Shown here piece after piece: positions 42,060 through 53,075 of a stretch of DNA of 64,000 nt (within the stretch, counting starts at the first letter, position 1; every line of letters begins with the position of its first letter). The position numbers were made by a program, and so were the translations under genes. Location of the stretch: contig CM042157.1 in NCBI GenBank assembly GCA_023376005.1, positions 85,402,643 through 85,466,642 on the forward strand, in the 5' to 3' direction. Under the pieces are notes generated by a model. That model was not told where the DNA came from, made no database searches, and saw nothing but the letters and a program-made list of their open reading frames with translations. Source of the stretch: Doryteuthis pealeii (lineage: Eukaryota > Mollusca > Cephalopoda > Myopsida > Loliginidae).

Positions 42060-42695
42060 CTAGCAAATATATGCACCCTCCGGGTGCAAGTATTTAAGTT
42101 TTAATATAATAAAATATCATATTAAATTAGAAGGGCTAATGAAACTGAATAAAGAAGGCAGATAAAAAGATTTCGAACAGAAGGGGTATGATTGAAAAAT
42201 AGAACAACTTTGAAACTAACTCATCCATCATTTTCCATTACTCCTGTTTTTCATTGGTAAATTTTCCTAATTTAACTATTTAGTTAAAATAGGAAGTAAA
42301 GAATAATATTACAGTTATTTCTTCTTGTTAATGGATTTCTTTTAAGATTTATCCCCGAGATTTTTGCTCATATTCAATAAGATAAACCTAAACAATTAGA
42401 AATCAATAATACTAAGCATATATTTATTAAAATCAAATTTTTAATATCAATATGCAAATTGGCCTTCCCATTCACACTGTAATCCGCTGTTTTGTTGTAT
42501 ATATAAATACAATTGCATGTTATTTGTATGTAGATGTGGTCAACAGTCTTAATGATGTAAAACAATTTTATTAATAACTGAGGTTTAAATAAAATCATGG
42601 CGAATATGATGTAAATAACAAAGGGAATTGTGACTTGTATAGTGATATAGTTTCGGTTACAGACAGGCAAACCCACAATCTCCATTATAATAAGA
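42060..42695 (-). mobile_element. Helitron-1 copy, full length (636 bp)
   Basis: Minus strand TCTTATTATAATGGAGATTG to GCACCCGGAGGGTGCATATA then TTGCTAG, flanked by A and T. It begins only 9 bp from the right end of the TIR element at 41634-42050. A 118-codon frame on its sense strand starts outside the element in TA repeats and is not supported as a gene. Confidence 0.92.
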
Positions 42696-42897
42696 TATAT
42701 ATATATAGAGAGAGAGAGAGTAAAATACAAGAATAAAAGAGAATAAGAAAAACGATGCCCCTAAAAATGAGAGAAAGAAATGAAAAAGTTAACCCTAGTC
42801 AAAAATGATCCGAGAATAGCTAAAACTGTTGTGACAGAAAAAGGAGTAATTGAAGATAAAGAAATATGTTAACAAATGGCCCCACCCAAAATATTTT

Positions 42898-43115
42898 GTA
42901 ATGGTTAGCAAGGGGGGGGTGTTGTATACATGTAACAAATACAAGAGATGGATATTCTTAACCCCCCCAAACTAGTTAATTCTTCAACCAAGCAATTCTA
43001 TTACAGATACATCAAGAACACCAAAAAACAAAACATAACCCCCCCCCTGTATGTATGTATCTACCTAACCTATCTGCTACAAATAGGATGGGACACAAAA
43101 TCAATTTTTAAGCAA
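42898..43115. other. G/C homopolymers and SINE-B 3' fragment
   Basis: Short G8 and C7-C8 runs (42913, 43041). 43060-43115 (ACCTAACCTATCTGCTACAA, GGGACACAAAATCAATTTTT) is the reversed 3' part of SINE-B. Confidence 0.55.
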
Positions 43116-43295
43116 GAAAAATAACAATGAAAGACGAGAGTAAGTTTCAGTTGTTCTATTTTTCGATTATACTCCCTCTTTCAAATCTTTTTATCTGCAT
43201 TCTTATTTGGTTTCATTAACCTTTCTAATTTAATACGATATTTTATTACATTAAAACTTAAATACTTGCACCCGGAGGGTGCATATATTTGCTAG
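43116..43295 (+). mobile_element. Helitron-1 3' end only (180 bp)
   Basis: ATAACAATGAAAGACGAGAG through GCACCCGGAGGGTGCATATA and TTGCTAG before T. The 5' 450 bp are missing and the left junction is in a SINE-B fragment. Confidence 0.85.
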
Positions 43296-43301
43296 TAGAC
43301 A

Positions 43302-43413
43302 TAAAAATATGAAAGAAATGGAGTGTTGCTTTAAATCAGAACTTTTTTGTTTATCTTACAAAAAAGTTCTGATTTAAAGCAACACTACATTTCTTTCATA
43401 TTTTTATGCCTAT
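43302..43413. repeat. 112-bp hairpin, near-perfect 48-bp arms
   Basis: ATAAAAATATGAAAGAAATG... and its inverted copy ...CATTTCTTTCATATTTTTAT meet across a 9-nt loop (TTTATCTTA-type, near 43353). One mismatch is visible (GGAGTG versus CACTAC). Probably a very small foldback element, 7 bp from the Helitron end. Confidence 0.8.
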
Positions 43414-43447
43414 TTATGAGATGAGGCTTAATATAAATAATTATGAT

Positions 43448-43829
43448 ATTTCTATTTAACCTATATGATTTTCCCAACCCTATTGCCCTTATGGCAAGCC
43501 CCAACCTCTTTTTATCATATGGGTGCTAGAAGGCGGTGGCTGCGGTCTACATGTCCTGGGAATGACGTTAAAGTCGATCTGATGGTGAGGTTCCAGTTTT
43601 GGATGTTTGGGGAATGTGGAGCACCCCTTCATCACCATTGCACCCTGGTCTACTCTGACCCAGAGTGGTAGTACCTGTTAGGGTCCCATCTATAGGTTAA
43701 ATAGAAAAATGAATTTATAAAAAAATTGTATTATCCATTAAGAATTGATTTATTTCAAAACTTTATCGGCATTAAATGACCCATTGAGGTTGATATGCCG
43801 TAAAACAAAACAAACCAAATTTCTATTTA
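43448..43829 (+). mobile_element. Retroposon C copy 6, 5'-truncated, 11-bp target duplication
   Basis: The element is 43459-43818; ATTTCTATTTA flanks it at 43448-43458 and 43819-43829. It begins inside the family at CTATATGATTTTCCCAACCC, lacking the 5' 220 bp, and ends GCCGTAAAACAAAACAAACC. 5' truncation with an intact 3' end is the mark of target-primed reverse transcription. Confidence 0.93.
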
Positions 43830-44193
43830 CTTTTAATGGCTGCATTCACAGAAAATGGTCTTAGCAGAGGGGAAATAAAAATGCAATTGTTGCATTTTGT
43901 GGACCTTCACATTTTATTGACCTTCATTTCACATTTTATGTTCTTGGTTAGATAACGTGGTTAGCTAAGTGATAACATTCTTTATGATATTTTTAAATTT
44001 CAGTTTTTAGAATAAGTAACTTCCATTTAATTTTTCGAATCAAGCCTCCAATAAGCACCCTAGTTTGTCAAATGTTCACATTTTATCTCGTCACTTGTAA
44101 GTTTTGCTTCAAACATTTGTAAACAAACCAACAGACGATTTTTTGCACTTATATTGTATCTGACAAAAACAAATTTTACAAATTGTGTGATAC

Positions 44194-44480
44194 TATTTCT
44201 GAACATTTAATGGGCCGGGTTAGCTCAGTCGGCAGAGCGTTCGGCTAGAAACCACAAGGTTCCTAGTTCGATACCGGTCCTCGCCAACTCAGCGTATGAG
44301 TAGCACAGGGATGTTTGCGTAAAGTAAGGAGTTGATGGTAGGTGTGGCGCTCCACCTCAGATGCTAAAACAATCTCCTTGGTCTAGCGCTATTGAAAGGG
44401 GATAGACTCCTTCGCTGACTGGCTGATACCGACATTAGGCCACCCCGACGACTTTACTTTTTTTTACTTATTTCTGAACA
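44194..44480 (+). mobile_element. SINE-A copy 10 with 12-bp target duplication
   Basis: The SINE begins GGGCCGGGTTAGCTCAGTCG at 44212 and ends in ACTTTACTTTTTTTTACT. TATTTCTGAACA flanks it at 44194-44205 and 44469-44480, with six extra bases (TTTAAT) before the SINE start. Head and boxes are well kept. Confidence 0.92.
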
Positions 44481-45319
44481 ACATCCTTTTATTCAAATAA
44501 ACGTCAAAAATATTTTGTTAATAAAAACTGTATTTTTATTTAAATTGACATATCTACATTTCTTTTATGATTAAATAAGTTGTTTATACACAGTAAAGAT
44601 GAGGACAACAGTCTGAAATATAACTGCATTTTCTGTTGGGTCTGAACTATTTATAGATGGTCATTTTAGGTCAGTTGAGTCAAGTGAATGTATGGCAATA
44701 GAATTTATCATAGTGATGCATTCTGTACATTACTCATTAAAATCCCAATGGATATTAAAACAAAAACGGTAAACCTACTTTTAAGCCATTATATGAGAGA
44801 GTGGAGGGGGGGTTGTTATCAATATTTGTATATAATGTATATGTTTTATTTATACTTTAGATGTAGATATATCAATTTGATACTCTGTGCAAAATAGAGG
44901 CAAATAAATTCTGAAGATCCCTTGATACAGTTTCATGCGCCATTCAAAGAATTGTATTTACTCTAGATGAAATGTTTGAATAAAACTTACTCGAGACCAA
45001 CAATGAAGGTTTTAACAATGGATTATCAATAAAGAAAAGAAAAATGAAAGAAAAGAAAAGACAACTAAAAAGATTATGGCATATGGCCAGAAAACAACAG
45101 TGATCTTCTTTTTCTCCTCTCCTTAAGAGATAGGGAAAAAAAAAAAAAAAAGATTTAAACACAGTGAACCACAAAATAGCATAAATATTGAACCATCTAT
45201 TTTCACTGATTTTGAAGAGGTCAAAAACTTATACAAATACATAATTACCCAACCCATCCATCACGAGTCATGTGACACAAGGTCAATATATAAATGTAGA
45301 ACAGGGTGCATCTGGTTTA

Positions 45320-45545
45320 TTGAAGTCAGTTAGTTGGGTGATTCCATTCCTTGAGTTCTGATTGGCTGCTTGACTGCTTGATTGGAATGACATTGTGGAG
45401 TCTTATATATACTCTGTCATTTTGCAGTGGACTTTGTGGCTGTCGGTTTGTATTGAGTTACAACCGTTTGCTGCCTTGTCTTCCCAGTTCGATGGTAATT
45501 GGAACTTTAATTATTCTTCATGGTTTAAATTCAGTGTTTTACTTC
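45320..45545 (+). repeat. Promoter-like segment P, copy 1
   Basis: GGGTGATTCCATTCCTTGAG, TGATTGGCTGCTTGAC and TTATATATACTCTGTCATTT, then TGCAGTGGACTTTGTGGC. A reversed CCAAT (ATTGG) and a TATA-like stretch suggest a retroelement promoter. A second copy at 63667-64000 is interrupted by SINE-A. A weaker relative may be at 50680-50770. Confidence 0.55.
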
Positions 45546-45572
45546 TAGACAGATTGCCTAACAAAGGCTAAA

Positions 45573-45785
45573 GAAGGTTCCGGGTTCAATACAGGTCCTC
45601 AGCACATGAGTAGCACAGCTTGGGTAATCCGATCTATGCAGTAAAAAATCTGGGTGCTGACAGTAGGTGTGGTGCTCCAACTCAGCAAAAAAAACAATCT
45701 CCCTGGTCTAGTGCTAGCAAAAAGGGAATAGACTCCCTCGCTGTTCAGCTGATACTGACAATAGGCCACTCTGCAGACTATACTA
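45573..45785 (+). mobile_element. SINE-A copy 12, 5'-truncated
   Basis: Starts in the B-box region (GGTTCCGGGTTCAATACAGG) and has the GCTCCAACTCAGC and CTGGTCTAGTGCTAGC body. No A box. Confidence 0.75.
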
Positions 45786-45804
45786 CTAACAACTTTAACT
45801 GGAA

Positions 45805-46092
45805 GTGCTTGGTCTAAAGGTTAGAGTCGTAGGAAATGGACTTGTCAATGCGAGTTCAATTCCTGGACAAAGCTGTTGGAATTTCACATGGCGCTAATAC
45901 CCTTGGGAAAGGTATGAATCCAATTCTCCCTCCAGCTATGGGTAAATAGCAGGGCAGACTGGACTCTTTAACCATGGCTAGGTAACCAGTCTAGGAGAAG
46001 GAAAACTCTGAATTCAAACCTGTTAAACTCCGCTTAAGAAATTGACCTTGTGTCGCATCCTGCTCGTGTGGAGGGGTTGGTAAATATATATA
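45805..46092 (+). mobile_element. SINE-B copy
   Basis: Head TTGGTCTAAAGGTTAGAG and GAGTTCAATTCCTGG, then CTAATACCCTTGGGAAAGG, CTCCCTCCAGCTATGGG, AACCAGTCTAGGAGAAGG and CATCCTGCTCGTGTGG to GGTAAATATATA. Near full length. Confidence 0.88.
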
Positions 46093-46134
46093 CTACTTAC
46101 AACTTTTACCACTGGAATCAAACAAAATCCCCAA

Positions 46135-46250
46135 GAATAAAGTAATTTTCACTTTGTATTATTTGGACTATTGTCCGCATCTTTATTATTATCTACACAT
46201 TTTGGCCAATGTGCCCTACAGCCTTCTTCAGGTATTTCTTTAACTCAACA
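46135..46250 (-). mobile_element. SINE-E 3' module fragment
   Basis: TTTGGACTATTGTCCGCATC and GCCTTCTTCAGGTATTTCTT, the reversed tail without head. Confidence 0.65.
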
Positions 46251-46332
46251 ACTTTATCCTTTGGTGTTGAGTTAATACGTCCGTAAGTGACAATCATCTC
46301 TGCTGGTTCAATCCTGGCCAAGGGTGATAGTT

Positions 46333-47106
46333 ATTGAAGTAAGTCAGTTAGACAGTCAACAATTGGTTTGAGCAATGTGACTGGCCAAGCCTAACCATGC
46401 AGTTACTAGTTCTCCAATGAACCCACTATAACAGCTTAAATAAATACTGCCAGGAAGAGTCCATTAAGCTGAGGAGGTGTTTGACTGTTCCACTGTCCAA
46501 TAGTTAACAATCTGTAACAGTCATTTCCAGACTGCAGGTTCAATCCTGGCTAAGGGCGAAAGTAACACAGAATAACAATTAACAGTATTCTACAATAGTA
46601 ACATAGAATGATTAACACAGCTTAACACTTGTACCCGCTCATGGTTAACAGAATGAGAACAGTCTACCCTGGGTGGATTCAATAAAGGGTTCGATTCAAA
46701 GTTCCATGAAAGCTCCAAATTATATGAAGCTTCCCGGGTTCAATAAGAAATACCTGAAGGAGGCTGGCGGTCACATTGGATGAAATGTTGTATTGATAAC
46801 AATAAAGATGAGGACAATAATCCAAATAATCAAACTATTGAAGTAAGTCAGTTAGACAGTCAACAATTGGTTTGAGCAATGTGACTGGCCAAGCCTAACC
46901 ATGCAGTTACTAGTTTCCAAATGAACCCACTATAACAGCTTAAATAATTACTGCCACTCCTTCCAGGAAGAGTCCATTAAGCTGAGGAGGTGTTTGACTG
47001 TTCCACTGTCCAATAGTTAACAATCTGTAACAGTCATTTCCAGACTGCAGGTTCAATCCGACTAAGGGTGAAAGTAATACAGAATAACAATTAACAGTAT
47101 TCTACA
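46333..47106 (+). repeat. 504-bp direct repeat, one and a half units, enclosing SINE-E copy 3
   Basis: 46333-46594 recurs at 46837-47106 (ATTGAAGTAAGTCAGTTAGA to TTAACAGTATTCTAC). SINE-E head and body cover about 46495-46700 and its 3' module about 46700-46832. The second unit stops after the head and first part of the body. The pattern fits a tandem duplication that cut through the SINE. Confidence 0.85.
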
Positions 47107-47477
47107 CAAACCTCATCTGAAAAATTCAGAGAAATAATTTTCACTTCTGAATAAATGGCATAACTAAACTTCCCAATAAACGATTGCTGGATAAATAGAA
47201 CTGCCATTTACTTAATGTATTTTAGACTTGTTCAGTTAATTATAAACAATAACAAATGTCTCAATAGGGACCAATAACTATGTAACACTTGTTGTCAAAT
47301 ACCAAAGACACATACAACAGTGCCTAGCAATGAACAAATGTTATACAAACAAACCTTGACACTAACATAGTTTTCAAAACAAAACTTTTTTTCTGTCCCT
47401 TGGTGACAAATCTTTAATAGTCTTAATAACACATTTAAAGTCAGATTATTTACAATGACTCAGTATTATATAACAAA

Positions 47478-48095
47478 TCTTATTATAATGGAGATTGTGT
47501 GTTTTTCTGTCTGTAACCGAAACTATACTACTACACAAGTTACAATTCCCTTAGTTATTTATATCACATTATCAATGATTTTATTTTTATTTAAACCTCA
47601 ATTATTAATAAAATTGTTTTACATTATTAATACTGTTAACCATATCTACATACTAATAGCATGCAATTATATTTATATGTACAACAAAATAGCGGTTTAC
47701 AGTGTGAATGGGAAGGCTAATTTGCATATTGATATTAAAGATGTGATTTTAATAAATATGTGCTTAGTATTATTGATTTCTAATTGTTTGGTTTTATTAT
47801 AATGAATATAAGCAAACATTTCTTCAATGAATCTTAAATGAAATCCGTTAACAAGAAAAAATAACTGTCATTTTATTCTTCACTTCCTCTTTTAACTAAA
47901 TACTTAAATTAGAAAAAATAACAATGAAAGACGAAAGTGATGGAAGAGTAAGTTTCAGTTGTTCTATTTTTCGGTTATACCCCCCTCTGTTTCAAATCTT
48001 TTTATCTGCATTCTTATTTAGTTTCATTAGCCTTTCGAATTTAATATAATATATTATTACATTAAAACTTAAATACTTGCACATATATTTGCTAG
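47478..48095 (+). mobile_element. Helitron-1 copy lacking half its terminal hairpin
   Basis: Starts TCTTATTATAATGGAGATTG. Ends AATACTTGCACATATATTTG CTAG before T. Compared with intact copies, 11 bases (CCGGAGGGTGC or an equivalent slip) are missing, so no 3' hairpin can form, yet the terminus is still CTAG|T. Confidence 0.9.
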
Positions 48096-48547
48096 TATAC
48101 ATAAGTATGTAATCATGTTATTATTCTTTGAGAGCCGAATACATTCAACTCTATAGACGTAAATGTTGGTGAAACTATAAAGAGAATGGTTGATAAAGAT
48201 TTGTCAGGTGAAAATAGGAGTTATTCTCAATCAGTTATACTGGCACACGTTCAAACATGCCTGATTTGTTGAACACATAGAAAAATGTCACCATTATTTT
48301 TCTCTTAACATTTCCAATCCATCAAATTGATATTTCAGGTGGACGCACACAGATTATATCAGATATTAATGATAAAAGGTTTAATAGAGCAATGTTTAGT
48401 GTTGGTTTGGTGTCATTGCTGGAATAGCTTGAAACAAAAAATGACTGTACCCAGGAGCAAAGTTTGGATTGTTTTATGTGAATTTTTGTAAACTCAAGTA
48501 AAAGGTATTTGAATGATAAGGAACTAAATACTCAAAGGGTTAACATT

Positions 48548-48598
48548 TCTCTCTCTTTCTCTCTCTCTCCCTCTCTCTCCCCCTCTCTCTCTTTCTCC

Positions 48599-48635
<37 letters not shown>

Positions 48636-48640
48636 CACAA
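48548..48640. repeat. (CT)n(TA)n microsatellite
   Basis: Imperfect CTCTCT with CCC and TTT interruptions, then about 26 bp of TA. Confidence 0.93.
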
Positions 48641-48726
48641 AAAAATTAGACTTATCATATATATAATCAGATTTAATTTCTCTTTTCTTCTTATTATGCA
48701 CAGAAAATGCCATTTTAACTTGCATA

Positions 48727-49119
48727 TCTATTAATAATGGAGATTGGCTTCCGGTTTTTGGCTGTAACAAAAACTGTCACTGCTTACGTCACATTACCCA
48801 AAATCGTCATAACATAGAATAAATACACTCAAAATTTGAACATGCAACATTAGACAGTCCTCATTGTTTTTTTAAAACAAGTTTTGATAAATACATGACG
48901 GGTATTATATATCTATATATAGTTTGTTTTATTTTTATACATGTTTAAAGTTTACATTTCAAATTGTTTTATTTTTAATCCATTTAATAATGAATTTGAT
49001 GATTTTACTTACTTAGGGTACAAACTTGCTGACATTGAATTTTTTACTCCCACCCCTCCGGCAATATGTTTCAAAAATCTATTTTTACATCGCCTGGAGG
49101 GTGTTTTTTATTTTGCTAG
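48727..49119 (+). mobile_element. Helitron-1 relative (subfamily b)
   Basis: Start TCTATTAATAATGGAGATTG, then GCTTCCGGTTTTTGGCTG and CTGCTTACGTCACATTACCC. The end is CGCCTGGAGGGTG, a decayed hairpin, then TTTTGCTAG before T. Collinear with the broken element at 4412-4822. It shares the first 20 bp with Helitron-1 but has a different body. Confidence 0.8.
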
Positions 49120-49555
49120 TAAATATAAATTGTGTTATTTCCCATGAACTGTGCTACCCTAAAACATGTAAATCCGCAGTGTTAGGCTTGATTTAAAAAA
49201 AAAAAAAAATTTTTTTAAAAGCAACCTTTGTCTATGAAATAAATTTTCTCACAATAAGTTTTTGATACCTCAGAACAGATTTTTCAAGACATGCTAGTTA
49301 GTTGGTTATTTTGTTTTATGGCACATCAATCCTTTTTGGGTCATTTAATGCTGAATCAAGCCTTTTTGATAAACAAAGGACTTCAGTTTCTTACAATACC
49401 TGCTTTTCCTTAAGTGGTCACCCAATTAAGTATTGAACAGGCTCATCATGGCTTAACTTTGGTGATTGAAGAGAAACCAGTGGTTTGATTGTAGCAAGAC
49501 ATACTGGCTTATTTCCTTTTGAAGATTGGTATAACAATGTTTGGAACATATGACC
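49120..49555. other. AT-rich DNA with a C-type 3' terminus
   Basis: TTTTGTTTTATGGCACATCA and GGGTCATTTAATGCTGAATC at about 49310-49360 match the reversed terminus of retroposon C-like families (also at 23.56 kb). Otherwise nothing recognised. Confidence 0.5.
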
Positions 49556-49755
49556 TTTAGGCACCCCTTTTTGATCTTGATTAAGAAAGGACATGTTTTT
49601 CATTTATACTGTCAATATCCGGTTGTTTTAACAGACGATTTTTAGATTTTAAATAAAAAAATTATAAAACTAACCCCTAACCAACAACCGGATATTGACG
49701 ATGTAAATGAAAAACATGTCCTTTCTTAATCAAGATTAAAAAGGGGTGCCTATCA
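49556..49755. mobile_element. 200-bp foldback element, 70-bp arms
   Basis: AGGCACCCCTTTTTGATCTT...AATATCCGGTTGTT at the left and AACAACCGGATATTG...AAAAAGGGGTGCCT at the right are inverted copies of about 72 bp with a 54-bp AT-rich centre. Arms are nearly identical. SINE-A copy 13 starts two bases after it. Confidence 0.85.
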
Positions 49756-49756
49756 G

Positions 49757-49992
49757 GGGCCGGGTTAGCTCAGTCGGTAGAGCTAGAAACCACAAGGTTC
49801 CAAGTTCGATACCGGTCCTCGCCAACTCAGCGTATGAGTAGCACAGGGATCTGTGCGGTAAAGTAAGGAGCTGATGGTAGGTTTGGCACTCCGGCTCAGG
49901 CGCTAAAATAATCTCTTGTCTAGCGCAAGTGAAAAGGGGATAGACTCCCTTGCTGATTGGCTGATACCGACTTTAGGCCGCCCCGACGACTT
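49757..49992 (+). mobile_element. SINE-A copy 13
   Basis: GGGCCGGGTTAGCTCAGTCG to CCCCGACGACTT then A-rich. Six bases (GTTCGG) after GGTAGAGC are deleted within the tRNA-like head. Confidence 0.9.
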
Positions 49993-51325
49993 AAAAAAAT
50001 AAAAAAGGTAATATGGTCCCAATCTTTTTCTCATTTCCTTTTTGACCTTGTACCAGACTAAGATAAGCTTTATTGATATATGCTTAATATTGTAATTTTA
50101 CCATACTTACTTCAAGATGTCATATTTTGTTTCTCCTGTGAAATGTCAAATCTGTCAGTGGTTTAGTAGGCACCTGTGTGTTGCCATTGTTATTTAATCA
50201 CAACTATGGAATTGGCACCGTTTCAATCTTCCTGCTTATTCTGTTCTTTCTTTTTGCTGATGGAATTCCTCAAGATCTTTTTGTTTTTCTATTCTGACTC
50301 AGTTGTCAAGAAATATGAAGAAGCTTAAACATTTGTCTTGAAAAGCTACAAGTCATTTAGTAACAATTTCAAAACAACTTCAAGTAATGAGATACATTTT
50401 CAGGTAGGCATATATTGTAAGCAAGATGCTACTTTGTTATCAATAGAGACTCTTAGTTTACACACACACACTACTCACAGATTACTCACACATACATGGA
50501 GTTCCCCCAAAATTTAACATGTTTCAAATTTTAACTGATCTAGGGGTTCTTTAGTTATTTGTTACTGTTGAAGTGAGTGAGTTAGTACACTGTTGGATTG
50601 AACAACAACTAAGCACAATTGAATTTGTACATGAAGCAGTTGGTATATATAGTACTCAGGAATATTCCATATTTGCATCTGGGTGATTCAATTCATTGTT
50701 GCCTGTTGATCTCAGTGCTTAGATAAATAATCCATCATTGTGGCAATACAGGAACTGTATTGAGTTATGGCAATATTGTCCCCGGGGCGACAGGACAACA
50801 TTAGTATCGAGCCCTGCACTATTTTATGAAAGTGTTTAATTAACCATCAGTTAATAATCATAACTATTTGATAAACACTTTTGGAGGTCATCATTTTATT
50901 TGTAAAGCTTTCCTTAATTATGAATAATCATTTTTTTTTTTCTCTTTTGAATGCATAACATGTCGGTTGTTTGCTAAAAGAACAAAAATTGCAAAATTTA
51001 GCGGTTAATCATGAAATACCACTTTTAAATGTTAACGTTATCATGATTTTTTTTTATTCATTCATGGTCCTGTGAATGACCTTCACGAGTTGCTTTCGAT
51101 AATTGTAATAATTGTGTAATAATAGCAATTTTAGATTATTAACTCTGGACTATACCAAGTTCTTATGTGAAGGGGTGGATAAAAAAAAAATACCCTTTGT
51201 ACCTTTTAGGTTAACATTTTCTAAGTTATCTAACAGAATCTAGATAAGTATTAAACTATCAACTTTTTTCATTCCTATTTTCTTTGCTATATTTCATTGT
51301 ACACTAAAATGTACAATGGAAGCAT
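49993..51325. other. Mostly unassigned DNA
   Basis: 50575-50800 has some resemblance to promoter-like segment P (GGGTGATTCAATTCATTG, TATTGAGTTATGG). The remainder is AT-rich and without genes. CCCCGGGGCGACAGGACAAC at about 50780 is an isolated GC patch. Confidence 0.4.
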
Positions 51326-51558
51326 CCGTGGGGTAATGGATACGGTGACTTGAGTTCAAATCCTGGGTGAGGCTGTTTGCATTTCACATAGTACTAATAG
51401 CCTTGGGAAAGGTATAAATCCTACTATTCTCCCTCCAGCTATGGATATTAGGTAACTGGTGTAGGAGAAATCAAACCCTGGATTCAAACTTGTTAAACTC
51501 TGTTTAAGAAATTGACATTGTATCAGATCTTACTTGTGTGGGAGATTGGTAAATATAT
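51326..51558 (+). mobile_element. SINE-B copy, diverged
   Basis: GGAAGCATCCGTGGGGTAAT head, GAGTTCAAATCCTGGGTG B box, CTCCCTCCAGCTATGG and GGTAAATATATA tail. Confidence 0.8.
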
Positions 51559-51755
51559 ATAAATATACAGTGAAAATAGTGGTATCTACTTATTTATTAT
51601 ATATTATTTCAGTATTTGTGTGGTGGTTTTCACTTATCTTGAGCAAAAAGTATGCATTATTTTGTGTTTTTCATGCAAGTGGCAATTTGTAATGTGATTC
51701 ATGCGCATGTGCAGGTTTGAGTATTTAATATTACTATCACTTATAAATATACATA

Positions 51756-51962
51756 ACAGCAAGACATTAAACAAGACATTAAACAAACATGAACAAAAAA
51801 AATCTTAGTGTTTTAAAGTAATATAGATAAATATGAACAAATTGAGATAGATAGATAGATGGATAGTTTTGAATAGACTGAGCTGGGTTGTTATTTTAAT
51901 AGTCACCGGGCAGCAACTCTTGAGGCAGGAGACCAGGACGCACTTCCTCATAAATTACCCTA
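51756..51962 (-). repeat. Single arm and interior of the foldback family seen at 19.7 kb
   Basis: ACATTAAACAAACATGAACA, GAACAAATTGAGATAGATAG and GACTGAGCTGGGTTGTTATT to CACTTCCTCATAAATTACCC match about 19970-20162 in the same orientation. The opposite arm is absent. Confidence 0.75.
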
Positions 51963-52062
51963 AAATAGCTGGATATTGGCCGATGTGCCTTCCTGCCTTC
52001 TTCAGGTATTTCTTGTCAGACTCGGAAACTTTCTTGTCGAACTTGGGAGCCTTCATATTATA
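51963..52062 (-). mobile_element. SINE-E 3' module fragment
   Basis: GGCCGATGTGCCTTCCTGCC, TTCTTCAGGTATTTCTTGTC and CTTGGGAGCCTTCATATTAT repeat the copy at 52550-52640. Confidence 0.65.
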
Positions 52063-52496
52063 ATCAAGAGTCTACAAGAATAAATAGGTATCGAAGGGAG
52101 CCATAGGTAAAAAAGATTAAGAACCACTACTTTAAAAGGTCCTAAAATAGTGATTAGTAGAATATCCATTTCCAGTTGGTTAGGTTTAAAAATAGATTGC
52201 ACCACCTACCCAGACAGGTAAGCGTATATTGTATGTGGTTCAGGTGAGAAGAGAAAAGCATGCAGGTATTTATTATGTAGGCAACGTGCAGTTAGTGCTT
52301 GGTTTAACACCTTTATCTACTTGCAATATGTTTCTAGTTTGTTAGACAAAAGAGGAAGCTATAAAAAAATCTGTCCTAAAAACAAAACCTGCCAACAATT
52401 GATTAATATAAATGAGATTGATGAAGTCAATTACACAATAAGAGGAATTTGAGTAGGACATTAAAGTATTCAGATTTGACAGTTTGTATGAATTTG

Positions 52497-52681
52497 TATT
52501 ATTAATATTATTCGGACTAATATCCCCATCTTTATTGTTATCTACACAACGTTTTGGCCGATGTGCCTTCCTGCCTTCTTCAGGTATTTCTTGTCAGACT
52601 CTGAAACTTTCTTGTCGAACTTGGGAGGCTTCATATCATAATCAAGAGCCTTCACAGAACTTCGAACCTAACCCTTTATTT
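52497..52681 (-). mobile_element. SINE-E 3' part, interrupted by retroposon C
   Basis: TATTCGGACTAATATCCCCA, CACAACGTTTTGGCCGATG, TTCTTCAGGTATTTCTTGTC and CTTCGAACCTAACCCTTTAT. Retroposon C copy 7 inserted at its ACCCTTTATTT. Confidence 0.78.
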
Positions 52682-53075
52682 GGCGGTCGGAGAGGCCCCC
52701 TCTGATCAATCGGCTGGTCACGTCAAGCCCTAGCACCTTATGACAAGCCTCAACCCTTTTTATCATGTGTGCTAGAAGGCGGTGGCTGTGGGTCTACATG
52801 TCCTGGGAATGACGTTAACTCTATCTGATGGTGAGGTTCCAGTTTTGGAGGTTTGGGGAATTTGGCGCACCCCTTCATCACCATTACTCCCTGGTCCACT
52901 CTGACCCGGAGTGATAGTACCTGTTAGGGTCCCATCTATGGGTTAAATAGAAAAATGTATTTATAAAAATATTGTATTATCCATTAAGAATTGATTTATT
53001 TCAAAACTTTATCGGCATTAAATGACCCACTGAGGTTGATATGCTGTAAAACAAACCAAACCAAACCCTTTATTT
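52671..53075 (+). mobile_element. Retroposon C copy 7, 5'-truncated, 11-bp target duplication
   Basis: The element is 52682-53064. ACCCTTTATTT flanks it at 52671-52681 and 53065-53075. It begins at GGCGGTCGGAGAGGCC, inside the family, and ends TGATATGCTGTAAAACAAAC plus CAAAC repeats. Confidence 0.94.

Noticed and set aside
42374..47802. Related hydrophobic frames of 83-118 codons inside Helitron-1 copies (26085, 42730 reversed, 47455)
   Set aside because: They align between copies only because the DNA does; many changes are non-synonymous, the start codon position differs, and the frame is broken in the 58.9-kb copy. AT-rich DNA readily gives I/L/Y-rich frames.
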